5,510 nt of DNA from Methanosarcinaceae archaeon. Lineage in GTDB: Archaea > Halobacteriota > Methanosarcinia > Methanosarcinales > Methanosarcinaceae. Made by a program: the position numbers and the translations under genes. Below the pieces are notes generated by a model. It had not been told where the DNA came from. It was given only the letters and a program-made list of their open reading frames with translations, and did no database searches. Shown here piece after piece: positions 1 to 4,963 of the stretch (the first letter of the stretch is position 1; each line of letters begins with the position of its first letter). The stretch is taken from NCBI GenBank assembly GCA_017613335.1, contig JAGAEB010000046.1:1-5510 (forward strand), read 5' to 3'.

Positions 1-79
1 CAAAAAACAAAAACAAAAATCAAAACAAAAAACGAACACAAAAATGACAACAAAAAACGCAAACAAAAAATGAAAAAAA
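1..79. repeat. A/C-rich low-complexity tract
   Basis: The plus strand here is almost entirely A and C, with very few G or T. It is built from irregular runs such as CAAAAAC and AAACAAAAAT. It lies just past the terminator of the minus-strand PH-domain gene, so it reads as G/T-rich non-coding sequence in that direction. I see no credible coding content. Its complement shares the words GATTTTTG and TTTTTG with the T-rich repeat at 1327-1411, so both may be slippage-prone intergenic DNA of the same kind. Confidence 0.6.
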
Positions 80-105
80 AGCCTCACCCGAAAACGGATG
101 AGGCT
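73..105 (-). terminator. Intrinsic terminator of the PH-domain gene at 147-563
   Basis: The stem pairs AGCCTCA (80-86) with TGAGGCT (99-105), continues with CCG/CGG after one mismatch, and has an AAAA loop. On the minus strand it is followed by eight T residues (complement of 73-80). It begins about 40 nt after the stop codon of the PH-domain gene. The plus-strand side also has a short T run (107-112), so it may work in both directions, but the only gene that clearly needs it is on the minus strand. Confidence 0.85.
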
Positions 106-146
106 CTTTTTTATCCTGATCCCTGTCTGAACAGGAATCCTGAAAC

Positions 147-563
147 TCAGAAGCTTCCGATCGCCTTTCCGATCAGAATGACGTCTTCTGCTTTTTCGAA
201 CTGGAATTTCACGAGTCCGAGACCGTCGAAGCGGACAAGGAGCGTCAGGCCGACGCCGAGGTCTTCCGTTGTTTCAAAGGAAACGGCTTCTGCGCTTCTG
301 TAAGAGACGAATGAGATATCTTTCGTCTTTCCCGTCAGACCGAGAATGGCCGCGGAAATGAATCTTCTGTTCGTAAAGACGATATAATCGCGGACGACTT
401 TGGCAGCGTCATTGTCGCCTTCACCGATAACGTAATCCCCGGTCATCTTGTATGTTCCGACGATCACTTCGTCTTCCGCGATGAGGTCTGCGGCAGCGGG
501 ATCGATGACGGCGTCGTTGGCTTTTTTCAGTTTAAAGAGATTGTTCTTGTCAACACTGATCAT
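147..563 (-). CDS. PH-domain-containing protein (bPH_1-like), copy with loop insertion
   Basis: A predicted 138-residue soluble protein that I assign to the bacterial pleckstrin-homology family (bPH_1/YvbH-like). Members are small beta-barrels closed by a C-terminal helix; their ligands are mostly unknown. The family signature is RDYIVFTNRR (residues 58-67) followed by GLTGK (75-79), then alternating strands and a helix near 123-136. The frame is open further upstream to 689, but the start at 563 is chosen because AAGGAG sits about 9 nt before this ATG and because residue 1 onward aligns with the neighbouring paralogue. Compared with that paralogue (812-1198, same strand), it has about 15 extra residues (around 41-56, MTGDYVIGEGDNDAAK) just before the RDxIVFT strand, and it lacks the VDIQ part of the core motif. 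There is no signal peptide or membrane segment. The exact cellular role is unknown. Confidence 0.85.
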   Translation of the reverse strand: MISVDKNNLFKLKKANDAVIDPAAADLIAEDEVIVGTYKMTGDYVIGEGDNDAAKVVRDYIVFTNRRFISAAILGLTGKTKDISFVSYRSAEAVSFETTEDLGVGLTLLVRFDGLGLVKFQFEKAEDVILIGKAIGSF

Positions 564-571
564 GATATGTT

Positions 572-579
572 TCTCCTTT
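572..579 (-). promoter_or_regulatory. Ribosome binding site fixing the start at 563
   Basis: The minus strand reads AAAGGAGA followed by an 8-nt spacer and ATG. It rules out the longer in-frame extension to 689, whose extra N-terminus has no comparable site and does not match the paralogue. Confidence 0.8.
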
Positions 580-604
580 GATCGGTATTTACGATATATA
601 AAAG

Positions 605-617
605 TCAGATTTTCTGA
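605..617. repeat. Short inverted repeat TCAGA-TTT-TCTGA
   Basis: A perfect 5-bp inverted repeat with a 3-nt centre lies 42-54 bp upstream of the PH-domain start at 563. It sits beside AT-rich TATATA stretches (595-600 and 617-622) that could hold a -10 element for the minus strand. No good -35 hexamer is visible at 17 nt spacing, so I do not call a promoter. It could be a small operator or chance. Confidence 0.3.
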
Positions 618-659
618 TATATTACTTTTTGCAGATGGCCGCAGATGGTCATACCCATT

Positions 660-721
660 AAAAATGATGATGCAGTCGTCGTCTGTCAACGGGCCGGTCT
701 TTTTCTTTCATCATCATTTTT
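660..721. repeat. 13-bp perfect inverted repeat with 36-nt loop
   Basis: AAAAATGATGATG (660-672) is the exact reverse complement of CATCATCATTTTT (709-721). The pair lies between the two PH-domain genes, about 90 nt after the stop of the upstream one (812-1198). Because the arms end in A5 and T5, a transcript from either strand would form a stem ending in a U run, so it could be a long-loop terminator. The arms could also be read as termini of a very small non-autonomous element, but no flanking target duplication is evident. Confidence 0.5.
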
Positions 722-811
722 CTGCAAACATTTATATATCGCCCGCCGCGCCCGACAGACCTGAGATGATGGGATCCGGCCCGTCTGATGCCGACCGGCA
801 GTTTTCCGTTA

Positions 812-1198
812 TCAGTCGAGTGCGTAGCGGCTGATGTTCCTGCCGATCTCGAGGATATCGCACCTGCCTCTGAATTCGAAATCGGCCGTCATGCCGTTTG
901 CAAAATAGATCGTCAGATATGTGTCCTGAAGAAGCTCCACCGGCCCTGCGGTCTTGATCGTGAAATACTGGATGTTCGCATACGGCAGCGTCGCGAGTTC
1001 CTGCTGCTTTCCGGTCAGTCCCTGGATATCGACGGCGATGATCCTCTTGGTCGTAAAAACGATCTGGTCTCTGACGGTCTTGTAAACACCGATCACCTTC
1101 TCACCGTCAACGAGAAGGGCTGCTGCATTTTTGCTTATGTCGTCATTGTCGACTTTGTGAAGATCGAATGACGCGCCTTTTGAAAAATTGAATGTCAT
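812..1198 (-). CDS. PH-domain-containing protein (bPH_1/YvbH-like)
   Basis: A predicted 128-residue soluble protein of the bacterial PH-domain family. It carries the most typical form of the family motif: RDQIVFTTKR (43-52), IAVDIQGLTGK (54-64), LPY (71-73), then strands containing TYLTIYFANG (93-102) and FEFRG, and a closing helix (about 113-124). Solved members of this family form oligomeric rings; the biological ligand is generally unknown. An in-frame ATG exists at 1228, but AGAGGA lies 9 nt before the ATG at 1198 and nothing suitable precedes 1228, so 1198 is used. It is the upstream member of a same-strand pair with the gene at 147-563. The 248-bp gap and the inverted repeat inside it suggest separate or partly uncoupled expression. 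There is no signal peptide or membrane helix. The family call is firm and the function is not. Confidence 0.88.
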   Translation of the reverse strand: MTFNFSKGASFDLHKVDNDDISKNAAALLVDGEKVIGVYKTVRDQIVFTTKRIIAVDIQGLTGKQQELATLPYANIQYFTIKTAGPVELLQDTYLTIYFANGMTADFEFRGRCDILEIGRNISRYALD

Positions 1199-1207
1199 AA
1201 AAACCTG

Positions 1208-1213
1208 TCCTCT
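1208..1213 (-). promoter_or_regulatory. Ribosome binding site fixing the start at 1198
   Basis: AGAGGA on the minus strand is followed by a 9-nt T-rich spacer and the ATG at 1198. This site lies inside the coding extension that a start at 1228 would need, which argues for the shorter protein. Confidence 0.75.
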
Positions 1214-1326
1214 TTGATTCTGCTTCATTCAGATATGTGAACGATAATGATCCGTACGGCCTGCCGATCCTGATCACAGACGATCTTTCCGGCGGATGCA
1301 CCTGACCGTTTCAGTCATCCTTCTGA

Positions 1327-1411
1327 TTTAATGATCTTTTTGTTTTAATGATTTTTGTTTAATGATTTTTGTTTAATGATTTTTGTTTTAATGATTTTTG
1401 TTTTAATGATC
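1327..1411 (+). repeat. Six-copy T-rich direct repeat (AATGATTTTTGTTT)
   Basis: The word AATGAT starts at 1330, 1347, 1361, 1375, 1390 and 1405, giving periods of 17, 14, 14, 15 and 15 nt. Each full copy continues as TTTTTGTTT or TTTTTGTTTT. The first and last copies have C after AATGAT. It lies 240-324 bp upstream of the DMT start. The varying period suggests slippage in the T runs. Whether it is a binding array, a curved or AT-rich upstream element, or neutral repeat DNA cannot be told from the sequence. Confidence 0.85.
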
Positions 1412-1650
1412 TCTCCGTAATCCGTCAAAAACATTTATCTATATTCAGTTTTACTTGTCTCACGCAGTTTCTGAAAGACCGTCAGATGCGCATCAGATTT
1501 TCCGGCATCAGGATCACCTGAAAAAACACGAATGCCGTGATCTGTCCTGATCCGTTTTCCGGGCTGTCCGGAAGATCCGGAAAAATCTCTGCCGTATCCG
1601 GCATATCATCTACCATCATATCCATCATACACCGAGGCTGAACTGAACAT

Positions 1651-2697
1651 ATGACCGACAGAAAGATACAGGCGATCATTTTCGCCCTGCTTGCAGCTGT
1701 TTTTTATGCCGTGAACGTGCCTTTGTCCAAGATTCTCCTGGAACACGTCGGACCGACGACGATGGCCGCGCTCCTTTATCTGGGCGCCGGGATCGGCATA
1801 GGCATCATATCACTCGCCGGCGGGAAAAAGAAATCTGAAAAACTGACGAAGAGCGATCTGCCTTTCGTGATCGGCATGATCGTCCTCGATATCGCGGCGC
1901 CCGTCTTTCTCATGACCGGTATCAGTTACGGTTCGTCATCCGATGCTTCCCTCCTCGGGAATTTCGAGATCGTCGCTACCACCGTGATCGCTCTTCTGGT
2001 CTTCAGAGAGACCGTTTCCGGACGCCTGTGGGGCGCGATCGCCCTGATCACGATCTCGAGCATCCTCCTCTCCTTCGAAGGAACAGAAAGCCTCAGCTTT
2101 TCCTACGGCTCTCTTTTCGTTCTTCTGGCGACCGTCTGCTGGGGTTTTGAAAACAACTGCACGAGGATGATCTCATCCAAAAGCACATATGAGATCGTCA
2201 TCCTGAAAGGCATCTTTTCAGGCCTGGGGTCTCTCATCATCGCCTTCATCAAAGCCGAGACAATGCCGGGCCTCTCTTACGTTCTGTCCGCGCTCCTGCT
2301 CGGTTTCGTCGCCTACGGCCTGAGCATCTTCCTGTACGTCCGGTCCCAGAACACGCTCGGCGCGGCCAAAACAAGCGCCTGTTATGCCGTCGCCCCGTTC
2401 ATCGGTGCCTTTCTCTCGTTCGTCCTGCTGAAAGAGCCTCTCTCCGGCATGTACCTGGCGGCATTCATCATCATGACCGCCGGAACCGCCCTCGTCGTGA
2501 CCGACACGCTCGCACACAGCCATGAGCACATGCACCGTCACACGCTGACACATCACCACGACGGCACCACGCATACGCACGAGATCGAACACTCCCACGA
2601 ACATATGCATTACATGACAGGCAGCCTTCATGTCCACCGTCACGCCAAAGAAGAACTCGAAAGATCGGTCGGACTGATGAGAAATAAAAATGTGTGA
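1651..2697 (+). CDS. DMT-superfamily (EamA) transporter with His-rich C-terminal tail
   Basis: A 348-residue inner-membrane permease of the drug/metabolite transporter superfamily. Two EamA repeats of about five helices each are visible (roughly residues 6-138 and 150-284). Hydrophobic spans begin with IQAIIFALLAAVFYAVN, and typical DMT features include the glycine-rich second helix and FRETVSGRLWGA and LLKEPLSGMYLAA after the fourth helix of each repeat. Residues 289-331 form a tail with 17 histidines in 43 residues (HSHEHMHRH, THHHDG, HTHEIEHSHEHMH, HVHRH), an evident divalent-metal-binding candidate of the kind seen in some DMT and metal transporters. Substrate is unknown; a metal-related role is inference. 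The ATG at 1651 is the only reasonable start because an in-frame TGA lies at 1639; the ribosome site is weak (GAGG about 13 nt upstream). It stands alone on the plus strand, with repeats on both sides. Confidence 0.9.
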   Translation: MTDRKIQAIIFALLAAVFYAVNVPLSKILLEHVGPTTMAALLYLGAGIGIGIISLAGGKKKSEKLTKSDLPFVIGMIVLDIAAPVFLMTGISYGSSSDASLLGNFEIVATTVIALLVFRETVSGRLWGAIALITISSILLSFEGTESLSFSYGSLFVLLATVCWGFENNCTRMISSKSTYEIVILKGIFSGLGSLIIAFIKAETMPGLSYVLSALLLGFVAYGLSIFLYVRSQNTLGAAKTSACYAVAPFIGAFLSFVLLKEPLSGMYLAAFIIMTAGTALVVTDTLAHSHEHMHRHTLTHHHDGTTHTHEIEHSHEHMHYMTGSLHVHRHAKEELERSVGLMRNKNV

Positions 2698-2700
2698 TGT

Positions 2701-2857
2701 CTGACTCTGTGTCCGGGATCAATGACCGACTGACCGGTGTCCGGCCGATCAGTGCCTGACTGACCGGTGTCCGGCTGATCAGTGCCTGACTGACCGGTAC
2801 CCGACTGATCAGTGCCTGACTGACCGGTACCCGACTGACCGGTGTCCGGCTGAGCGG
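2701..2857. repeat. Minisatellite of 15-nt units in 30-nt dimers
   Basis: The array begins 4 nt after the DMT stop. Three well-conserved 30-nt units occupy 2731-2760, 2761-2790 and 2791-2820. Each is two related 15-mers, type A TGACCGGTGTCCGGC and type B TGATCAGTGCCTGAC, which match at about 10 of 15 positions. A degenerate A+B dimer precedes them (2701-2730). A lone A unit (2821-2835), another A unit (2836-2850) and a fragment follow. Units at 2791 and 2821 carry the variant TACCCGAC. Type B plus the next A contains the small hairpin TCAGT-GCCTG-ACTGA. The 15-nt period leaves two minus-strand frames open (pentapeptide repeats such as SGTDQ), but these lack starts of their own and cross a terminator. 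Confidence 0.9.
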
Positions 2858-2872
2858 CCGCACTTCCGGTCA

Positions 2873-2913
2873 ATAAAAAAAAGCCCTCTGATGCTTTCTG
2901 CATCAGAGGGCTT
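2873..2913 (-). terminator. Intrinsic terminator of guaA
   Basis: A perfect 14-bp stem, AAGCCCTCTGATGC (2881-2894) with GCATCAGAGGGCTT (2900-2913), has a TTTCT loop. On the minus strand it runs straight into a T tract (complement of 2873-2882). It lies about 57 nt past the guaA stop. In the plus direction the downstream T run is 9 nt away (2922-2926), so it may also weakly stop transcription from the DMT gene and the repeat array. Confidence 0.92.
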
Positions 2914-2970
2914 CTGAGAAATTTTTCATCCGGCCGGATTTTTTCATATCTTTTTTGTTTTCCGGTCCGT

Positions 2971-3948
2971 TCATTCCCACTCGATCGTCGCCGGGCCTTT
3001 CGGGCTGAGGTCATAAAGGACGCGGCAGACGCCGGGGACTTCCGTGAGGATCCTGTCGGTGATCTTTTTGAGGACAGCCCAGTCGATCTCAGGAACGGTC
3101 GCAGTCATGGCATCGACGGTGTTGACGGCGCGGATGATGACCGGCCAGTCAAAGATGCGCTTGCCGTCGCGGACACCCGTGGAACGGAAATCCGGCACGA
3201 TCGTGAAGAACTGCCAGACCTGCTTCGTCAGACCGGCTTTGTCGAATTCCTCCCTGAGGATCGCATCTGCTTCGCGAAGAGCGGCGAGGCGGTCGCGGGT
3301 GATGGCGCCGAGGCAGCGGACACCGAGTCCCGGTCCCGGGAACGGCTGTCTCTGAACCATGGATTCCGGGAGACCGAGTTCTTTTCCGACGACGCGGACT
3401 TCATCTTTGAAGAGCAGACGGACCGGCTCGACGAGCTCGAATTTCACATCTTCCGGCAGACCGCCGACGTTGTGGTGAGCTTTGACGCCGTTGCTTTCCA
3501 GGATATCCGGATAGATGGTTCCCTGAGCCAGGAAAGAAATGCCTTCAAGCTTTTTGGCCTCTTCACTGAATACTTCAATGAATTCGCCGCCGATGATCTT
3601 TCTCTTGGTCTCCGGATCCGTAACGCCTGCAAGTTTGTCCAGGAAGCGGTCAGTTGCATCGATATAGATAAGGTTCGCTTCCATCTGATTGCGGAAAACC
3701 TCGATGACCTGTTCGCTTTCGCCTTTGCGCATCAGACCGTGGTTGACGTGAACGCAGACGAGCTGCTGACCGACGGCTCTGATCAGAAGCGTCGCAACAA
3801 CAGAGGAGTCGATGCCGCCGGAAAGGGCGAGAAGGACTTTTTTATCCCCGATCTGCTTCCTGAGCGCCTCGATCTGCTCAGAAATGAACTTCTGAGCCTG
3901 TTCCGGCGTCTTGATTCTTTCCATGGATTCCGGTCTTTCGTTAATCAT
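2971..3948 (-). CDS. guaA: Stand-alone GMP synthase ATP-pyrophosphatase subunit (GuaA C-terminal half)
   Basis: A 325-residue cytosolic enzyme that adenylates XMP with ATP and aminates it to GMP, the last step of de novo GMP synthesis. It has the PP-loop SGGIDSS (43-49), HGLMRKGESEQV (70-81), KRKIIGGEF (115-123), the QGTIYPDILES motif (142-152), HHNVGGLP (158-165), RQPFPGPGLGVR (200-211) and the invariant end KGPATIEWE (317-325). The class I glutamine amidotransferase half present in most bacterial GuaA proteins is absent. The 239 bp upstream does not encode it, and translation has its own start with GGTGATC 4 nt before the ATG at 3948. It must therefore use a separate glutaminase subunit, as archaeal GMP synthase does, or free ammonia. 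The loop between DILES and HHNVGG is short, and the usual KSHHN reads KAHHN. A start at codon 9 (ATG 3924) is possible but has a poorer ribosome site. Confidence 0.93.
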   Translation of the reverse strand: MINERPESMERIKTPEQAQKFISEQIEALRKQIGDKKVLLALSGGIDSSVVATLLIRAVGQQLVCVHVNHGLMRKGESEQVIEVFRNQMEANLIYIDATDRFLDKLAGVTDPETKRKIIGGEFIEVFSEEAKKLEGISFLAQGTIYPDILESNGVKAHHNVGGLPEDVKFELVEPVRLLFKDEVRVVGKELGLPESMVQRQPFPGPGLGVRCLGAITRDRLAALREADAILREEFDKAGLTKQVWQFFTIVPDFRSTGVRDGKRIFDWPVIIRAVNTVDAMTATVPEIDWAVLKKITDRILTEVPGVCRVLYDLSPKGPATIEWE

Positions 3949-3952
3949 ATTT

Positions 3953-3959
3953 GATCACC
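3953..3959 (-). promoter_or_regulatory. Ribosome binding site of guaA
   Basis: The minus strand carries GGTGATC, a seven-base match to the 16S anti-Shine-Dalgarno region (GATCACC), with a short spacer of 4 nt before the ATG at 3948. It supports an independent start for the enzyme rather than a lost fusion to an amidotransferase domain. Confidence 0.65.
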
Positions 3960-4007
3960 GTCTGAAATATTGATGAATGTTTTCAGTATCCTGTATCGCT
4001 GAATCTC

Positions 4008-4045
4008 AATGTCATTTTAATGATCTTTTCACATGACATTAAAAT
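4008..4045. repeat. Overlapping inverted repeats upstream of guaA
   Basis: Two perfect inverted repeats share arms: AATGTCAT (4008-4015) with ATGACATT (4033-4040), and ATTTTAATG (4014-4022) with CATTAAAAT (4037-4045). They lie 60-97 bp upstream of the guaA start. They overlap TAAAAT (minus strand, 4013-4018 region), which could be a -10 with a weak TTAATG at 17 nt. This fits either an operator over the promoter or two mutually exclusive hairpins in the leader. It does not resemble the conserved core of a purine riboswitch. The words TTTAATGATCTTTT (4016-4029) also occur at 1327-1340. Confidence 0.5.
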
Positions 4046-4177
4046 CTAAGGAAAAAGCGAAGTAGAAATTCATTATATTTATTCATTTTTCTTCACATCG
4101 AAGCCGATCTTCACAGAAGGATCATCAAACACGGGAAAAAAGAAAATAAAAAGAAATCAGGAAAGGAAAAAAGGGTA

Positions 4178-4213
4178 CAATCCGGCATCATGTCATGCCG
4201 GATGACCGGATTG
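4178..4213 (-). terminator. Possible terminator overlapping the end of the gene at 4188-4808
   Basis: TCCGGCAT (4181-4188) pairs with ATGCCGGA (4195-4202), and CAATCCGG (4178-4185) can alternatively pair with CCGGATTG (4206-4213). The stop codon (4188-4190) lies inside the first hairpin. A T-rich run follows on the minus strand (complement of 4160-4173), but it starts several nucleotides after the stem, so the terminator is imperfect. Confidence 0.5.
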
Positions 4214-4808
4214 CTCTGCTGCAGAACACCGACAGGAACTCACGGATATTCTGAATGAAAGACGGATCCTGCGGCGGATGACATTCAGTAACAAACGGCG
4301 GCGGCCTGATATATGCCTCATGGCCTCTGATCTGACCTTTTCTGAATACCGCCGGAACATTTTCAACACCGTTGTACCGGGCATAGTTATCGATAATGTC
4401 ATAGATTTCTGAAACCGTCTCTCCGGAAACTTCATCGTATTCGAATAAAACGAATATGAAGCCGTCAGGCGTAACGCCGCAGGCTGCGATCGGATCACTT
4501 TTCCGGTAATATTCATCAAGCGCCCGATCCCGCTCAAGGTCCTCCATGGTATCGGACAGTACGTCAAGCCATATGTAGGACTCAATCCGGGTGTCAAAAT
4601 CACGCCGTTCACCGAAAACCGGAAAATCTGATTGAATCGGCTCATCGGAAGAAATGAACGATAAAGCCGTTCCTGAAAGAAGCATCACAATCAGAAGAGT
4701 CTGCGCGAGCAGAGCCGGATATTTAACGGGAAAGTGTCTGAAAACAGAACACAACGGCATATATTGTCCTCTATATACATGCCTCCGAATTATTAGGGCA
4801 AATTTCAT
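4188..4808 (-). CDS. Membrane-anchored or secreted protein of unknown function
   Basis: I do not recognise a named family. The 206-residue product has one hydrophobic segment (about residues 30-52, YPALLAQTLLIVMLLSGTAL) preceded by basic residues. That is a signal peptide or N-terminal anchor, placing the remaining 150 residues outside the membrane. The exported part is acidic and starts with SSDEPIQSDFPVFGERRDFD. It contains a strand-helix-strand stretch, PDGFIFVLFEYDE (114-126), then VSEIYDIIDNYARYNG, then VENVPAVFRKG. This pattern recalls small substrate-independent modules of secreted proteins, but I cannot name it. The C-terminus is rich in proline and cysteine (IRPPPF, TECHPPQ). Two starts are plausible: ATG 4808 with GAGGG 7 nt upstream, and ATG 4760 (residue 17) with AGAGGA 6 nt upstream, the latter giving a more standard signal-peptide N-terminus. 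Three inverted repeats lie upstream. Confidence 0.75.
   Translation of the reverse strand: MKFALIIRRHVYRGQYMPLCSVFRHFPVKYPALLAQTLLIVMLLSGTALSFISSDEPIQSDFPVFGERRDFDTRIESYIWLDVLSDTMEDLERDRALDEYYRKSDPIAACGVTPDGFIFVLFEYDEVSGETVSEIYDIIDNYARYNGVENVPAVFRKGQIRGHEAYIRPPPFVTECHPPQDPSFIQNIREFLSVFCSRAIRSSGMT
4767..4772 (-). promoter_or_regulatory. Alternative ribosome site for a start at 4760
   Basis: AGAGGA with a 6-nt spacer precedes an in-frame ATG (residue 17 of the longer form). It has the same sequence as the site used by the PH-domain gene at 812-1198. The competing site GAGGG (4815-4819) serves the ATG at 4808. Sequence alone does not decide between them. Confidence 0.5.
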
Positions 4809-4842
4809 ATTAATCCCTCAATATGTACCATACACACCACAG

Positions 4843-4858
4843 TATTGTCGACACAATA
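4843..4858. repeat. Inverted repeat 1 (TATTGT-CGAC-ACAATA)
   Basis: A 6-bp perfect inverted repeat with a 4-nt centre, 35-50 bp upstream of the ATG at 4808. Within it TGTCGACA is itself an 8-bp palindrome. It is the first of three elements whose arms all contain CAAT/ATTG. The position suits an operator for the minus-strand gene. Confidence 0.6.
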
Positions 4859-4893
4859 TATAAAAACATCTGCAAAATTATCGGGTGATTACT

Positions 4894-4913
4894 GCAATTT
4901 ATGTCTAAATTGC
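4894..4913. repeat. Inverted repeat 2 (GCAATTTA-TGTC-TAAATTGC)
   Basis: An 8-bp perfect inverted repeat with a 4-nt centre. Its midpoint (4903.5) is 53 bp from that of inverted repeat 1. It could be a protein-binding site or an RNA hairpin; there is no following T tract on either strand that would make it an obvious terminator. Confidence 0.65.
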
Positions 4914-4947
4914 CTGTTTCTGTTCTGTGTCACTAAACTGTGGGCTG

Positions 4948-4963
4948 TTCAATACGTATTGAA
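4948..4963. repeat. Inverted repeat 3, 16-bp perfect palindrome
   Basis: TTCAATACGTATTGAA is a perfect 16-bp palindrome with no spacer. Its midpoint (4955.5) is 52 bp from that of inverted repeat 2. Length and symmetry are typical of a binding site for a dimeric helix-turn-helix repressor. Confidence 0.7.

Larger units (their letters stand above)
1199..1650. other. Intergenic region between divergent genes
   Basis: This 452-bp gap separates the minus-strand PH-domain gene from the plus-strand DMT gene, so it should hold both promoters. It contains the T-rich repeat (1327-1411). An AT-rich stretch follows (1430-1450, with TTTATCTATATT) and could supply a -10 for plus-strand transcription. Next comes sequence rich in TCCGG and ATCCTGATC words (1480-1620). 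I could not identify a convincing -35/-10 pair on either strand. A 65-codon minus-strand open frame within it lacks a ribosome site and is not called. Confidence 0.6.

Noticed and set aside
593..602. Archaeal-type TATA boxes (TTTATATA) upstream of the PH-domain gene, with similar stretches near 730-740 and 1430-1445
   Set aside because: AT-rich words of this kind are expected by chance, and the GC-rich stem plus T-tract terminators and bacterial-style ribosome sites argue for a bacterium.
1482..1679. A 65-codon minus-strand open frame upstream of the DMT gene
   Set aside because: No ribosome site or known domain; it overlaps the start of the DMT gene in antisense and its Met/Asp-rich run comes from CATCAT words.
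2701..2857. A CRISPR array
   Set aside because: Units are contiguous 15/30-nt repeats with no unique spacers of regular length, and there are no cas genes.
2471..2863. A second minus-strand open frame through the same array (RTPVSQALIS repeats)
   Set aside because: It is the other open frame of the same repeat, runs antisense into the DMT gene, and has no start signal.
2640..3014. A minus-strand open frame with pentapeptide-like repeats (SGTDQ, PDTGQ)
   Set aside because: The repeats follow from the 15-nt period of the DNA array. The frame crosses the strong guaA terminator, starts inside guaA in another frame and lacks a ribosome site.
3949..4180. A purine riboswitch ahead of guaA
   Set aside because: No conserved three-way-junction core words were found; only the overlapping inverted repeats are visible.
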